Assembly (NCBI GenBank): GCA_020746995.1
Contig: JAGPXD010000006.1
Coordinates: 1,984,001 to 2,048,000, forward strand
DNA from: Plectosphaerella cucumerina
Taxonomy: Eukaryota; Ascomycota; Sordariomycetes; Glomerellales; Plectosphaerellaceae
DNA length: 64,000 nucleotides
Direction of reading: 5' to 3'
Shown piece by piece: positions 1 to 11,540 of this stretch. A model generated the notes under the pieces. That model did no database searches and had not been told where the DNA came from. It was given only the letters and a program-made list of their open reading frames with translations. Both the position numbers and the translations under genes were made by a program. The first letter of the stretch is position 1, and the number at the start of each line of letters is the position of its first letter.

Positions 1-1
1 C

Positions 2-2863
2 ACGTCTCAGCCCACTTCTCCAAAGGCCCCTGCAGCCTCAACCCGCGACTCAACAACCACGGCCACTGCCACAGCCAGCAGTGGCAACAGCAGCAGCAGC
101 AGCAGCATGCCCGGCCGCGTCTCGTCGCCCGCCCTCCCCAATCCCCCCAAGGGCAAGACAAAGGCCGGACGAGGCAGGGGCAGAGGCAGGGGCAGGGGAG
201 GCAGGGGCAGAGGCGGCACCCTGAGATCGACCCCCGCGACAGTCCATGAACCAGAGCCCGTCGCAGCGACACCATCAAGCGACAGCGACGTGGAGGACGG
301 CGCCACCATCGAGGCCAGGCGGCAGGACGCGCGTGCCCTCACCGCCACTCAGACGTCCCGCGTCGAGAGCTTCATCCGTCCGTCGCCGGCCGATGAGCCC
401 AGCAGCGGCAGCGGAAGGAGGCAATCGGCCAAGAAGGCCCCATCAGCCCTCGCCCTCGCCGGCGCTGAGACGCCAGCGTCTTCGGCTCGTCAACGCAAGA
501 CGAGAAACTCCGCCGTTGGCATTGCCGGACCTGGCAGCTCCAGGGTCACCAGGTCGGGCAAGCGACCGATCGACGAGGTCGACGGCACCGCTTCGTCGCC
601 CGCCGCGTCCACATTCCCTGGCGACGTCGCCTCGGGGCCCAACTCACGGGCTGCCACACCCAGCCTCAAGCCCGCGGCGAAGAAGCAGCGTAGGAACGGT
701 CCTCGCGTCAAGTCATCGTGAGTCTCATCTCCCTCATCTTCTCCCGGTCGAGAATCATCTCGTCGCCATCGACGCTGTGGTCGCTTCATCCTCATCTCTC
801 ACGCGACATGTCCCCTCTTGCTGACACCCTCATCCAGACCAGTCAAGAAGAAGGGCGGCACTGCCGCTGGCCTCCCTCGGCCCAACGTCAGCGAAGGGCC
901 ATCTGGCAGCTTCTTTGCAGGAATGGTAAGTCGTCGCTCTTTGCCTTTACTGCCCTCTCCCCTCATGCATTGCACCGGTGGTGTCGCACCTTTGCCGAAA
1001 TGCGAGGTTCAATCCCTCCGCTGTCCTCAAACGGATGACGGCGTGGGCGTGGGCATGGGCCCGGTCCTCTGCTCCCTCTCTCCCCTGGCCAAGCCCACCC
1101 AATCTCGACACACACGAGTTTTTATTACCGCCCAAGTCATCTCCCACTTTTCCCCCTGCCGGCTTTAGCCTGCGCCTACCATTCCACCACCAGCCAGTCT
1201 TCCATCCCATCCACCCCCGGCCACCCGCCACGCACTCGGACTTCCGTCTGCAGGGGGGAGGCGGTGGCAGCGCTTTGCTTGCCCAGTCATGTCATGTCGT
1301 GCACGCATAACTGACCTGCCGTGTCCAGGACGAAAATGATGAGAACTGCTCGGCCTGCGGAGGCGTCGGCGACCTCGTCTGCTGCGAGGAGTGCCCGCGA
1401 TCATTCCACTTTGACTGCGTCGATCTGGACGTCACTGCCGATCTGCCCGACGAGTGGCTGTGTCGCATCTGCACAACCCGCAAGAACCCTCCCACGCCTG
1501 TCGGCCCCCGGGGCGGTTTCACGAGCCTGATTAACCAGCTGGACCGCGTCAACAACCAGTCCTTCAAGCTGCCACAGGACATCCAGACCTACTTTGAGGG
1601 TGTCAGGGCCGGTCCCGAGGGCGACTACGAGTCGTTTGATCCCAACGCCCCCGTCGCGCTTCCGAAGCCCAGGTGAGTCTCTAGTTTTGAGGTCTTTGTT
1701 CTACTTCGCTTACACGTTTGCAGGAGGAGAGGAGTCGTCGACGATGGCCCTGATTTCTTCCCCGTCCGCGATGCCGAGGACAGGGCGATCCTCTGCCACA
1801 ACTGTCAGGCTCCTACCAGCAAGGACCGCGCCATCATCCCCTGCAGCGTTTGCGGCCTTCATTGGCATCTGGACTGCGTGAACCCGCCTCTGGCCATCCC
1901 TCCTGTTGTTAGGACCTGGGTGTGCCCGGCGCATCCCGGCGACTTGCTGGAGAATCAGCCGGGAGGTCTCGGCCCCGCCCATCGGTATCGCAAGATCAAG
2001 GGCGCGTCCGTCATCGATGCCGAGTATTCCCGCGGCATGAGGAACAACGGCTTCATCGAAATCTATGACGACGGTCCCCCGGAGGAAGACAGCGGCTGGA
2101 GGCATATGGACACCTTTGGCCGGGTCCATCGGGTTCCCGAGTCGGGCATCGTTCTCGACTTTATCGACAAGTAAGTTTGTATCCTTCTTCCGACTTTTGA
2201 TCACAAGGCTGACTTTGCTGCAGCGTGCACAAGGCTGTGGGCAAACGTCCTATCGCGGAGAGCGCCGAAGCTACTCCCCGACAACATTCTCCGGCTCAGG
2301 CTCCCGCAACACCTGCGGCGAGTGTCCCGGAGACGCAGCCCACAACTCAGCAGCCTGTGCAGCACCGGTTTGATGCTCGTCCGATCCAGGAGGCTCAAGC
2401 GGCCCTCAATCTTGCGAGCCTTTCTGGCACGAACAACGCGGGTGGACTCGACACTCTGGCAGAACTTCTCCTTGCCAATGCTGACCAGTCCGTTCTGAAC
2501 CTCATGGCAAGGGGCAGCGCCGACAGTATCGCCTCTGGCAATATTAGCACCATGGATGCACAGAGCCTCCGCGCCATGAAGGCCCAGCTGGAAGCCATGA
2601 CTCAGACCATCAACAGCCGTCTCCGGCTCGCTTCGGGCTCTGAGCCCGCCTCCACTGGCACCCAGCGTGCCCGAGCACGCACGTCCGCCGGCACCAACTC
2701 TCCTGCGCTGAGCGAGGGCATGACTTCTGAGCCGATCAAGAACGAAGGCGCTGAGCACGACCTCCCCACTCCGGCTACAATCGCAGCAGACAGCGGCGAC
2801 ATGAACACTGGCATGCTGGGGAAGTCCTCTCCCGCCAACGACAGCGCCATGGATCTCGACTGA
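2..2863 (+). CDS. rco1: Rco1-like double-PHD-finger protein, Rpd3S-type histone deacetylase subunit (5' partial)
   Basis: Exons 2..717, 838..925, 1329..1672, 1724..2170 and 2224..2863 join in frame across GTGAGT, GTAAGT, GTGAGT and GTAAGT donors. The first ATG is at 107, but the frame stays open to the window edge with the same Ser/Thr/Ala/Pro-rich composition, so the true start probably lies outside. Counting from 107 (709 aa): residues 20-40 are a Gly-Arg tract, a Cys4-His-Cys3 PHD finger lies at about 236-282 (CSACGG, CCEEC, FHFDC, CRIC), and a second at about 370-416 (CHNC, CSVC, HWHLDC, CPAH). The long C-terminus is low-complexity with predicted helical stretches. Two spaced PHD fingers of this kind are the signature of yeast Rco1, which with Eaf3 directs the Rpd3S deacetylase to methylated H3K36 in transcribed chromatin. 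The assignment is from motif pattern and order; another PHD regulator is possible. Confidence 0.82.
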
Positions 2864-4400
2864 TCCTGTGCGCGCACACACCATTCCATTGCTCCCTTCG
2901 GATGAAGCCCGAAAACAACCGTAACCGATGGTCGACTTGCGCTGCAGATACGGGGAGCCTCAGCGCAGTCGCCATCATCTTGTCTGAGTATAATCGCGAG
3001 AGCGCCCGCCGCAAGGGGGCCCTCTCCACAGCCGCGGCGCGCGGCTCTTTTCTTTTCAGGTTTCTCGTTTTCCCGGCAGCTTCGCATCGCACACCCAGAA
3101 GCACAGCACTGCGATGATACGTCGTTCTCTATTTCCCTCCCGATGCGGCTTTTCTTGTTACCGTTGGTACACTTGATTCCCCCCCTTCTTTCTGGGCGGC
3201 AAATCGGATCGGCCAGGAGTTCAGGTTTTTCACGAGAGGCACAGGCCGCGCGACACGCGCGTGGCTGCTTTTGATTTCGGTTTCTTTCTTTCCAGTTTTG
3301 CGTCGCCTCTCGTAGGGGAGGGCGGCAGCGCAGCCATCGAGGGGTTGCGTGAGATGACACATGCAGATTGGTCTTGCGCCAAGCATCTGCGGGATGATGA
3401 TGAGGAGAACATTGGGGACGGAGGGATTGTGGACGGTTGGCTGGCATCTTGCTAGAGCTGTCTGGCGTGGACTCGTCACACACACTCGACCCTGTGGCAG
3501 ACGGCAACGAAGTATGCTGGTTTTCACTACCCTGCCTTGACGACAACTACGCGGTGGAGCGGGGGTTGATATACCCGGCGCACGCGGCGCCATCGCACTT
3601 GACAACAAAGTCTGGGGCAGCTGCTTCTGTGCTGGGTTCATCGCCTCGCCACCCAAACTGGATGGTCGTCGGCTGTAGCCGCTCGACGGGAACTGGCTTG
3701 GGATATGGGGTAACCCGGTACTGTAGCCTAGAAAGCCAACCGTCCGGTCCAAAGACAATATGTGTTATAAGCTGTGCCCTATGTGATGGTGACTTGGGGG
3801 TATTTATCCGCGATCTGGGTTGACGTGACGACGAGAAGGAAGACACACATCCGGAGCGGCACCACGCCACTCAGCTGGCAGCCAGATGGGGAATGGCCCA
3901 GCATTACGTAGCCCGGTTGACTCCGCACACACACCATCATGATCGGGGAGGATGGTCATGAGAAAATGAATATATGTGCCAGAAGAAGCCGTTCCCAGTC
4001 TCCATCCACTCGCGTCTATCGAGTATACATCGCGCGTGCTTTTTTTCCACAATCCCCCAGGGTGTGTCGTAGAGGCACGGAGAGAAGGAGGAACGGGAGG
4101 AAGCGGAAGAAGCAAAAGAAGAAGAAGAAGACATATTTTTCGCAACAGGCCCCCGCTCCTTCCCCTCGGGAAAGAAGAGAGAATAAAACACAGCACATGG
4201 ATCCCTCCCCCCTTGTTTCCCCCGTTCAAACTCCTGAAGCCTACAAGGAACCGTGGACACCTTTCCAGCATGAAGAACCGCCCGCCCTTCGACGAAGGGG
4301 GGAAGAGGATAAGGGAGTTTAAAAAAACAAGAATCCCAGCGGAGGGGTGGTAGTCCGCCTTCTTTTTCCCGGTCCGTTGTTCGTGAGCGGGCGTAGCAAG
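2864..4400. other. Convergent intergenic region
   Basis: This 1.5 kb lies between the 3' ends of the Rco1-like gene and the RRM-PUF gene, so it should hold both 3' UTRs. Open frames here are short and have no recognisable domain. A purine-rich AAG/GAA tract lies near 4090-4130. No RNA gene was recognised. Confidence 0.5.
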
Positions 4401-7400
4401 TTACCTCTGCAGAAGTTGTCAGTTCTTGTTCATGATTTGAGGCTAAGACGACTTACCCTGCCGCGACGGGCGTTGACCTGCTCCTGCTGCATGTAAGGCA
4501 TGTTCTGCATACCAGGCATGCCGCCGTAGCCGCCGTATCCGCCCATGCCCATGTTCATGTTGTAGCCCTGGCCGCCGTAGGGGGGCTGACCCGGAGCCAT
4601 CGGGGGCATCTGTCCCGGCGGTGGCTGAATCGGGCTGCCGTTGGCCATGGCCTGGCCCCTGTAACCGGCGCCCGCCGGGCTGGCGCCGTTGTAGCCGCCG
4701 TAGCCCGCCTGCATAGGGGGCATGAAGCTGTTCATCGGGGGTCCGCCGCGACCCATGATGCTCTGCTCGTACTGCATCTGCTGCTGCATGGCGGCGGGTG
4801 CCGGAGGCATCTGGTTGTACATCTGGCCCTGGCCGCCAAAGGCCGGGAACGGCGTAACGTTGGGCTCAGGGGCCTCCCCGCGCTGTCCGCTGAAGCCGAG
4901 CTCGTAGTTTGCCTGGGGGCCGCCGGGGTTCATGGGTGGCTGGTTGTAGAACTGCTTGTTGCCGTGAGCAGGACCCTGCTGCTGTTGCTGCTGCTGGTGA
5001 CCGTTGGCCTGGCGGGAGGCGGGACGTTGTCGCTGCTCGCTTCCGCTGTTGATATGCTCCCGCGGGGCACCGCCACCGCTGCCAGCGTTGCGGGTCGAAA
5101 GGCCAACCTCGTCCATCAGGCGCTTGTAGCCCTGGTTCGGCTGAGCCTTGATGCGGACCAGCACATTTTTGACATTTTCGACGACCTGGCTGCGGATGTT
5201 CTCATCGAAGAAGGGCGTGGTAAGAACCTTGAAGATCAGGGTCGCGCCGCACTGGTGGTCGCTCAGAATAGCCTCGAGGGTCTGGTCGTTGGGCGAGAAG
5301 AACAGGGCCCTCAGAATGGTGTCCCGGGCCTCGGGCTCGGCCTTCTGGTTGATGACCTTGAGCACGGTGAGGTAGGCGACCTTGTGGGTACACAGGTGAA
5401 TCAGGTACGGGACGAGCTGCGGTGAGAGCACCGTGCGACGCTGGGGGAACGTGCACGTGTCAAGGAACCACGTGAGCAGCAGGGCGCCGTTGGCATTGGT
5501 TGCCAGCTGGACGCTGTGTAGCGCGATGGCCGCGGCGAGCATCCTCTGCTGGTTCTTGGACGCGTGGTGGCTCTCCAGGCAGGCACGCATGGCGCGGGCA
5601 CCGAAGCGACCCTGTCCAATCTCCCACATACGGCTGGCCATCGTCTCAAAGATAAAGTCGTTGAAGGGCGTACCGAACTTCAGGCAACCCTGGAGGACGT
5701 AGTTGCCGTACTGATCCAGGAACAGCGGCAGGGTGTAGGGGCGCAGGTTCTCCATGATCAGAGTCATCTGGTCGGGTGTCTTACACACGTCGATGATCTT
5801 CTGGGCGGCCCATGTGCCGTTCTTGTGCACGCCAATCTCGGCCAGGCGGGGGGCGATCTCGCCCAGCATGGCGTCGCGGATCTCGTCGGAGCAGTGCTCA
5901 AACAGCTTCTGCACGACAGTGTTGCCCAGGTAGTCGGAAGCCAGCTCGGCAATCTCGGGCAGCATATCGACGGCGATGGTCTCGATGTCGGCCTTGGACA
6001 GGCTCATGTTGTCGATCCTCTTGCGGATGTCCCTCAGCTTCGGCGCGTCGTGAACCCGGGTGTGTGCGGGCTCCCGGATGGGCGGGATCTCGTCGATAAA
6101 GGCAGTGAACTGCACGGCCAGCTGCAGGCTTGAGGTGACCTTGTTAATGTCTTCATCGGTGGCCTGGAACTGCTTGACGATCTGGAGAATATCCGCTGTC
6201 ATCTCGTGCAGAGGCGCCACACTGGGCACGGCGTTGGCGTTCTGTGCGGGAGCGGGCTTGCCGTCAAGGCCGGGAGTGGCGGCGCCGCCAGACTGGCCAC
6301 TCTCGTGGCCCTTGGAGAATGGGTCGGGGCTGGGCGACGGGAAGGCACCATCATGCCCGGGGGTACCCGAGGCCGATGGCGGCTTGGCGAAGTTGATGCG
6401 GATGGGACCGGCGCCAGGGAAGATCTCGGTGCCGTTGTAATCGGCCTTGGCCGCGATGGCACTTTCCATGCGCTCAAAGTTCACAAATCCACAGTTCTTG
6501 TGTGTCAGAACCCGGGCAGACAGAATGGTGCCGTACTTCTTGAAGAGCTCGGTCAGGGTGGACGTGGTGGTCGAGGTGGGGATGCTGCCAAGCCACAGGG
6601 CGCTGGTCGGCCCCTCGAGGCCCTGGTCGTCGGCGGTCAGAAGGGTGGCGTTGCGGCTGTTCGAGCGGCCCAGGTTCATGGCGGCAACGGCCTGCGGCAG
6701 GTCGTCGTAGTCCTTGTCCTCGGGCATGCGAAGCTCGGCAGAGGTAATGCTGTTAGACAGGCCGCCGCTGGTTGGCATGTAGGTGCGCAGCAGCCGCGAG
6801 CCAGGAGTGTCGAGCACACCGGCGGTGCGGGCACGAGGACGGGTGGCTTGGTTGGCGAAGGCCTGGACGGCCAGGTTGTGGCTGTGGATGGCGGCGTTGG
6901 TAGCGGCAAGCTGATCCTGGAGCTGTGCGGCGTACTGGCTCATGTCGTCCAGATCATCAAAGTCGTCCTCCTCGTCCGCGTACTTGTCCTTGTTGTTCAC
7001 CGAGTAGGAGCGGAAGCGGCTCGCCTTGGACAGCTCGTTGAAGTTCGGGGGCAGATACGGGGTCGCGAGCTGCGCGCGGGGCTGCTGCGGCGTCTCGGCA
7101 AGGCCGAGATAGTCGAGGGTCCTCATATGGACATCGTTCTCTCCGCCGCCTTCCCTAGAGTACTGCGATTGCGAGGGTGAGCTGGGACCGTTGGAGCCGA
7201 TACTAGCGATGCTGGCAAGGGTGGCGCCCCTCTCGCGACCGACGCCCGCGGGGTTCCAGCTGCTGCTGAAGATGGAGGGTCCGAAGGGTGAGCTCGTGCC
7301 GGGTGTGTGCGCGCCCGGGGTGTGGGCGAAGGGACTCCGCTGGGGCATGGAGCCGGCACGGAGGCGCGAGAGCAAAGCAGAGCTGCTGGACGTGGAGTTG

Positions 7401-8039
7401 GCCTCGGGCATCTCAAGGCCTGGTGAGGGCGACTTGAAAGGGGTGTGCGAGGGTGTCTGGCGGGCCGACTTGACAACAGCGGGAGGCAGGCCGATGCCGC
7501 CAGGGGAGAACCTGGAGGGCACAGTGCCGGCCCTGGGGCGGCGCACCTGGGACAGGCTCTCGGGAGTCGGCAGCTGGACGAAGTCGGGGAAGCCGTCGGT
7601 AGGGGACTCTGGGATGTTCTCGCGAAGAGGGGTCGAGTTGCCGCTGGTGGGGGGACCTCCCCATGGGTTCAGAGGCATGCCGGGGATGCCTTCTTGCGCC
7701 TGAATCTCTCTGGCTCTGGAGGTGGAAATTCGTGTCAGCAAAAGGGCGCTTGTGGCTTGAGGGGGAGAGACGAGACGCGGGGAGATTAACGGACCTCTTG
7801 GAAAACAACCTTCCGGCTCCGGCCAGATCATGCGAAGGAGAGCCAGCCCCCGATCGCGTGTTGCTCGCCATCTTGCTGGCAGCGCCGAGCCCGGGGGGCG
7901 GCCCAAAGGTGGAACGGAGGGCGGAGGCGGACGTCGGGTCGACGGGGGATGTGTTGGTCTGGGGCGAGGTCGACCGCGTGTGGGACGCGGACTGGGTGGG
8001 ATAGCCGATAGGCAACTGATCGGGTCTTGAAGTTGACAT
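4401..8039 (-). CDS. RRM-PUF (Pumilio) RNA-binding protein, Jsn1/Puf2-like
   Basis: Minus-strand exons are 8039..7795, 7715..4457 and 4406..4401, giving 1169 aa. Intron 1 uses an unusual GTCCGT donor with a good CTGAC branch and CAG acceptor; the last exon is only AGGTAA, so the protein ends RRGRR. The start is the ATG at 8039, because the codon two before it is TTG. The N-terminal 450 residues are Ser/Pro-rich. An RRM lies at about 452-530 (LWLGSIP as RNP2-like, CGFVNFE as RNP1). Pumilio repeats span about 655-950, for example DYLGNTVVQ, KNGTWAAQKII and DQYGNYVLQ. A Gln/Pro/Gly/Met-rich tail follows, with a polyGln run near 970. Fungal RRM-PUF proteins bind 3' UTRs, often of membrane or mitochondrial mRNAs; targets here are unknown. 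The long disordered ends suggest a condensate or partner-binding role, which is inference. Confidence 0.93.
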
Positions 8040-11000
8040 TATCAATTAGCTGCGCCAGCGGGTTGTCATGCGGAGTACTGTATTTTCTTGTCTCCCGTGG
8101 TCGCCGTCTCGCAGATTGACGAGAGAGGTCTCAGGGGGGGTGTGGTGGTAAAGGAGCGATGACTGGGAGAGTCGAAGCGGGAATAGCGCGAGCTTTCGAG
8201 ATTGCTGCGTATTACAATGAAGCCTCTTCGGCGAAAAAAAAGATGGTCGGAAGAGGGCTTGCTGTTGGGCTCCTTCGAGGAGGGAAAATGGCTCGGCGGA
8301 CAGATGGACTGGACGGGTCGTGTCGAGTCGAAGGAACGTCGGGGGCTGGAAGCCGCAGAGGGATTGTCTCTCAGAGCACCCTTGGCCGAGATGGGATGTA
8401 CAAAGGTCAGGGCGGTCTTGTCTTGTCGTGTCGTGTCAGGTCGTGTCTCGTTCTTGTCCTTCTACCGGACGGTGGTTGGGGGGTTTTTGGAGGCAAAGAG
8501 AGGTGGAGAGATTGAGGAGTTGCTCTCGAGTTTGTCGTCGGTCGCAAGTGCGCGAAGGATACCTGAGGCCGAATCGCCGTCTCGATAGCTGCCCTGATTT
8601 TTTCTATGGTTGTGCCGTCTTCGCGGGGACCCGATGGTGGATGGGGCGACGAGAAGAGGTGCAATTTGTCTCGTCCCGGTTTCTCAGTGTCCAGGTGTGG
8701 AGACGGAGGACGGGGGACCAAGGAGGCTGACGTCGCACGCACACACGGCGCAGTCGGCAACGGTACCGTATGTGGGGGACAAGGAGAGGCGAGAGGCTCG
8801 AGGTCGCAAGCAGAAAGAAAAAGAGGTTACAATGCTGAATATACAGGCGGCATTAGGTGATGGTGATGCGCCTGGAGAAGAGGATAAGGGGGGGAGGGGG
8901 AAGGGGGGGAGTGCCGTCCGTGTGGGAGAGGGAGGATGAAGGAGAGAAGGATTGTGTGTCCTGGGGATGGATTGAGAGGAGAAAGTGTGGATGGTGGCAC
9001 CGTGGTTAGTGTAGACGGTGTCAGGAGGCGGCGGGCGGGCGGGCGTGGTGTGTGGAGCGAGCTCGCGCCAGAACAGCCGGGCGGGACACTAGCAGAGGGG
9101 ACAGATCGTGGTCCTCCAGCACTGCTGTTCGCTGAGGTGTCGTTGCCGATTGCTGGAAGGAGCGGCGGGATGTGACTGCCCCTTCCTTCCCTTTGCTGAC
9201 AGCACGCCAGAACGACCAAAGGTGACGGGTACCTGGTGCTCAGGGAGGCGTCGTGGGTCCAACGGGAAAAAAAGGGGAATCGGCCCAGGGGCCCGCTACC
9301 ACGCCTCGGGGCGCCCAGGTACAAGTGACCTCCTCCGCGGGGGGGCCATGTTCGATTTCAGGGGGCGGACGCTGGGCGGCGCGGGCACCAAGGACTGGAC
9401 AGGGCAGGAGCTGCCCAGCGGGATGGATGTACCTGTGGCATGGACTGACCAAGCGTGAAACGGGCTCAAGGGGTGGGATCACCAGCACCTTTTAGGGGGG
9501 CCGTCTCCACCCGAGCCAGGCCCCGTCTCCCGATTCGTTGATTCCTCCTTCTTTCCTTCTGCAAGTTCCCATCAGCCATCATCTCGGCGACGGGACGTGG
9601 CATGCTGAGGACGATTGCTCGTTCGTCTTCCGATCGAATCCTACGACGGAACTTTCCTGATATTTTATTGCGAGCAATCGAGAGCAAGTCAAGTCGAGTT
9701 CGGTCCATCCATCCCAGGGAGGGACGAGATGGCCTTCATCTGGCGTTTGACAGGCCACCCACCACATACCACCCAGCACACGAGACAAAAGTACCGGATC
9801 CCCGCCTTCGTTCGCCCGGGGAAGCCCATCATTGCCTGAGGTGCATACAGTACAGACAGATCTCCTCATCCCATCAACGGACGGGGGCAACGGACAAGAT
9901 GGGACACCTTGGCCTGGGCTGCGCAGCACTGCATCAACCCCGAGTCGTCCCCCTCGATCAAGCTGCATCAGAAAGACAAAAACAGATCCCACGACATGCC
10001 CCAATCCGGCCAGGAGTTCGAAAAGGGCGCGCAATATCGACTGCCGAACCATCGTCTGGTCCCATCTTTCCCGGTGCTGCCCCCCCAAGGTGGGTGCAGC
10101 ATGCATGGCGACACGACACGACGCCCGACCCTCGCTGTCGTGGTTAGATTGAGCTCCCGCGACGCGTGAAACTCCAGCACGTCCGTCTCCTGGGTGCCGT
10201 CCCAGCTCGCCCCCCCTTGAGCACCACCTCCCCTGGCCGCCCGCCGCCCCCGTCCAAGGACGGCCCCGGCACACCCTGACGGTGGCCGGCGACGGCGGCG
10301 ATCTGCGAACGATCCTCGTCCCAGGCAGCCAGCCAGCCAGCAAAAAAGCCAGGGATGAGCAGACAAGGAGACTGTCATCCAGGACCACCAGGAAGATACC
10401 GTCAAGGGCGCACCATCTCACCTCGCCTCCAGCCTCCCCAACTTCATCCCGTCAATCGGATCAAGGCATGCTCTCCTACCACATCACAGCAACCAGATAC
10501 CCCTATCCATCCCCTGCTCGCCTACGGCACAAGATCTCCCAGGGCAGCGAACCCATTGGCCCGCCCGCCACCTGCAGAAGGGCTCTTGCGCAGGGCATAG
10601 TTGCAACCCATCATGCTTCCCGCCCCGATCGCGCCAATCACCGCCCGGGAAGACCCTCTGTCACGGCACGTCAGTCGGGGGCGGGCGGGGGTGACCTCTC
10701 TGATGTACCGTTTCAGGATATTTTCGTGTCCGGGGGAGGGGGCCAAGCTGCTCGCCGAGTAAGGTGCCTGCTATGCTTTGCTAATAAATCGGAAAAGGTA
10801 GGACGGACGACAGAGTGAGGGAGAGCAGCCCCTGGGACGCTTGGCCTTCTCGGCCTCAGGTTCGAGGTGAAAAGGACCATGACACGCTCCCAGATGAGCT
10901 TATAGTGCCCCCAGCTCGCAATCCGAAGTCCAGCTCGTCAAAGTCGGGCAAGCACCTCCTTCAGGCAACGACTCGAACACCAAAATTCATGCCGCTCTGC

Positions 11001-11540
11001 CAGAAACACCACCTCCTCGGCCCTCTCCAAGCGAACTACCGAGGTCCCTAACAAAATCCTTCTCGAAGGTCCAGAAAACCCTTCGCCCGACCGCCTCCAG
11101 TCTTTCTAGCCCAGGCCCGCCCGCCCCTCTTTCTTTCTCCTCACTCCGGTCCGTCAACGGCGCCGCCCGCCGTCGCCCACGAGGGGGACCCCCTTTGTCT
11201 GACTCGACCCGGTGCCGCGCCCGAGTCATCCCTCGATTCCAGGCCCGGCCTCGCCGTTCATGCTCAAGGCTGCTTTGTCCCTTTTCCAAGATGCCACGGT
11301 GCAACCATGTGTCGTGTCACTTATTTCTCACGATGTAAAAGTGTCAGTGTCATGTGTGTTGTGGCGACGACCGCCAAGATGCAAATTAGTATCTACATTA
11401 TTACGAACAATTGAATGCTGTAAAACGCCATGCGCTTAGGGAATCTCTCCTCCTGTTCCTGCGGTCTTTCATTGCCGCTTTTCTTCATCAATCGTCATCA
11501 TGTCGTGTTTGTGCGAGCGCCTTCCTTCATGGAGACACGC
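8040..11540. other. 3.5 kb gene-free region upstream of the PUF gene and downstream of hsp104
   Basis: No open frame here shows a domain, and the longest (minus strand, 9579-10421) is compositionally noncoding. The right end should hold the hsp104 3' UTR, and the left end the PUF promoter and leader. Short TCTTG/TCGTG repeats lie at about 8420-8455. A long noncoding transcript or an extended leader cannot be excluded. Confidence 0.45.

Noticed and set aside
1000..1025. GGTTCAATCCC string resembling a tRNA T-arm
   Set aside because: Lies in intron 2 of the Rco1-like gene, with no matching acceptor or anticodon arm.
9579..10421. 280-codon minus-strand frame in the gene-free stretch
   Set aside because: No homology-like motif and noncoding composition.
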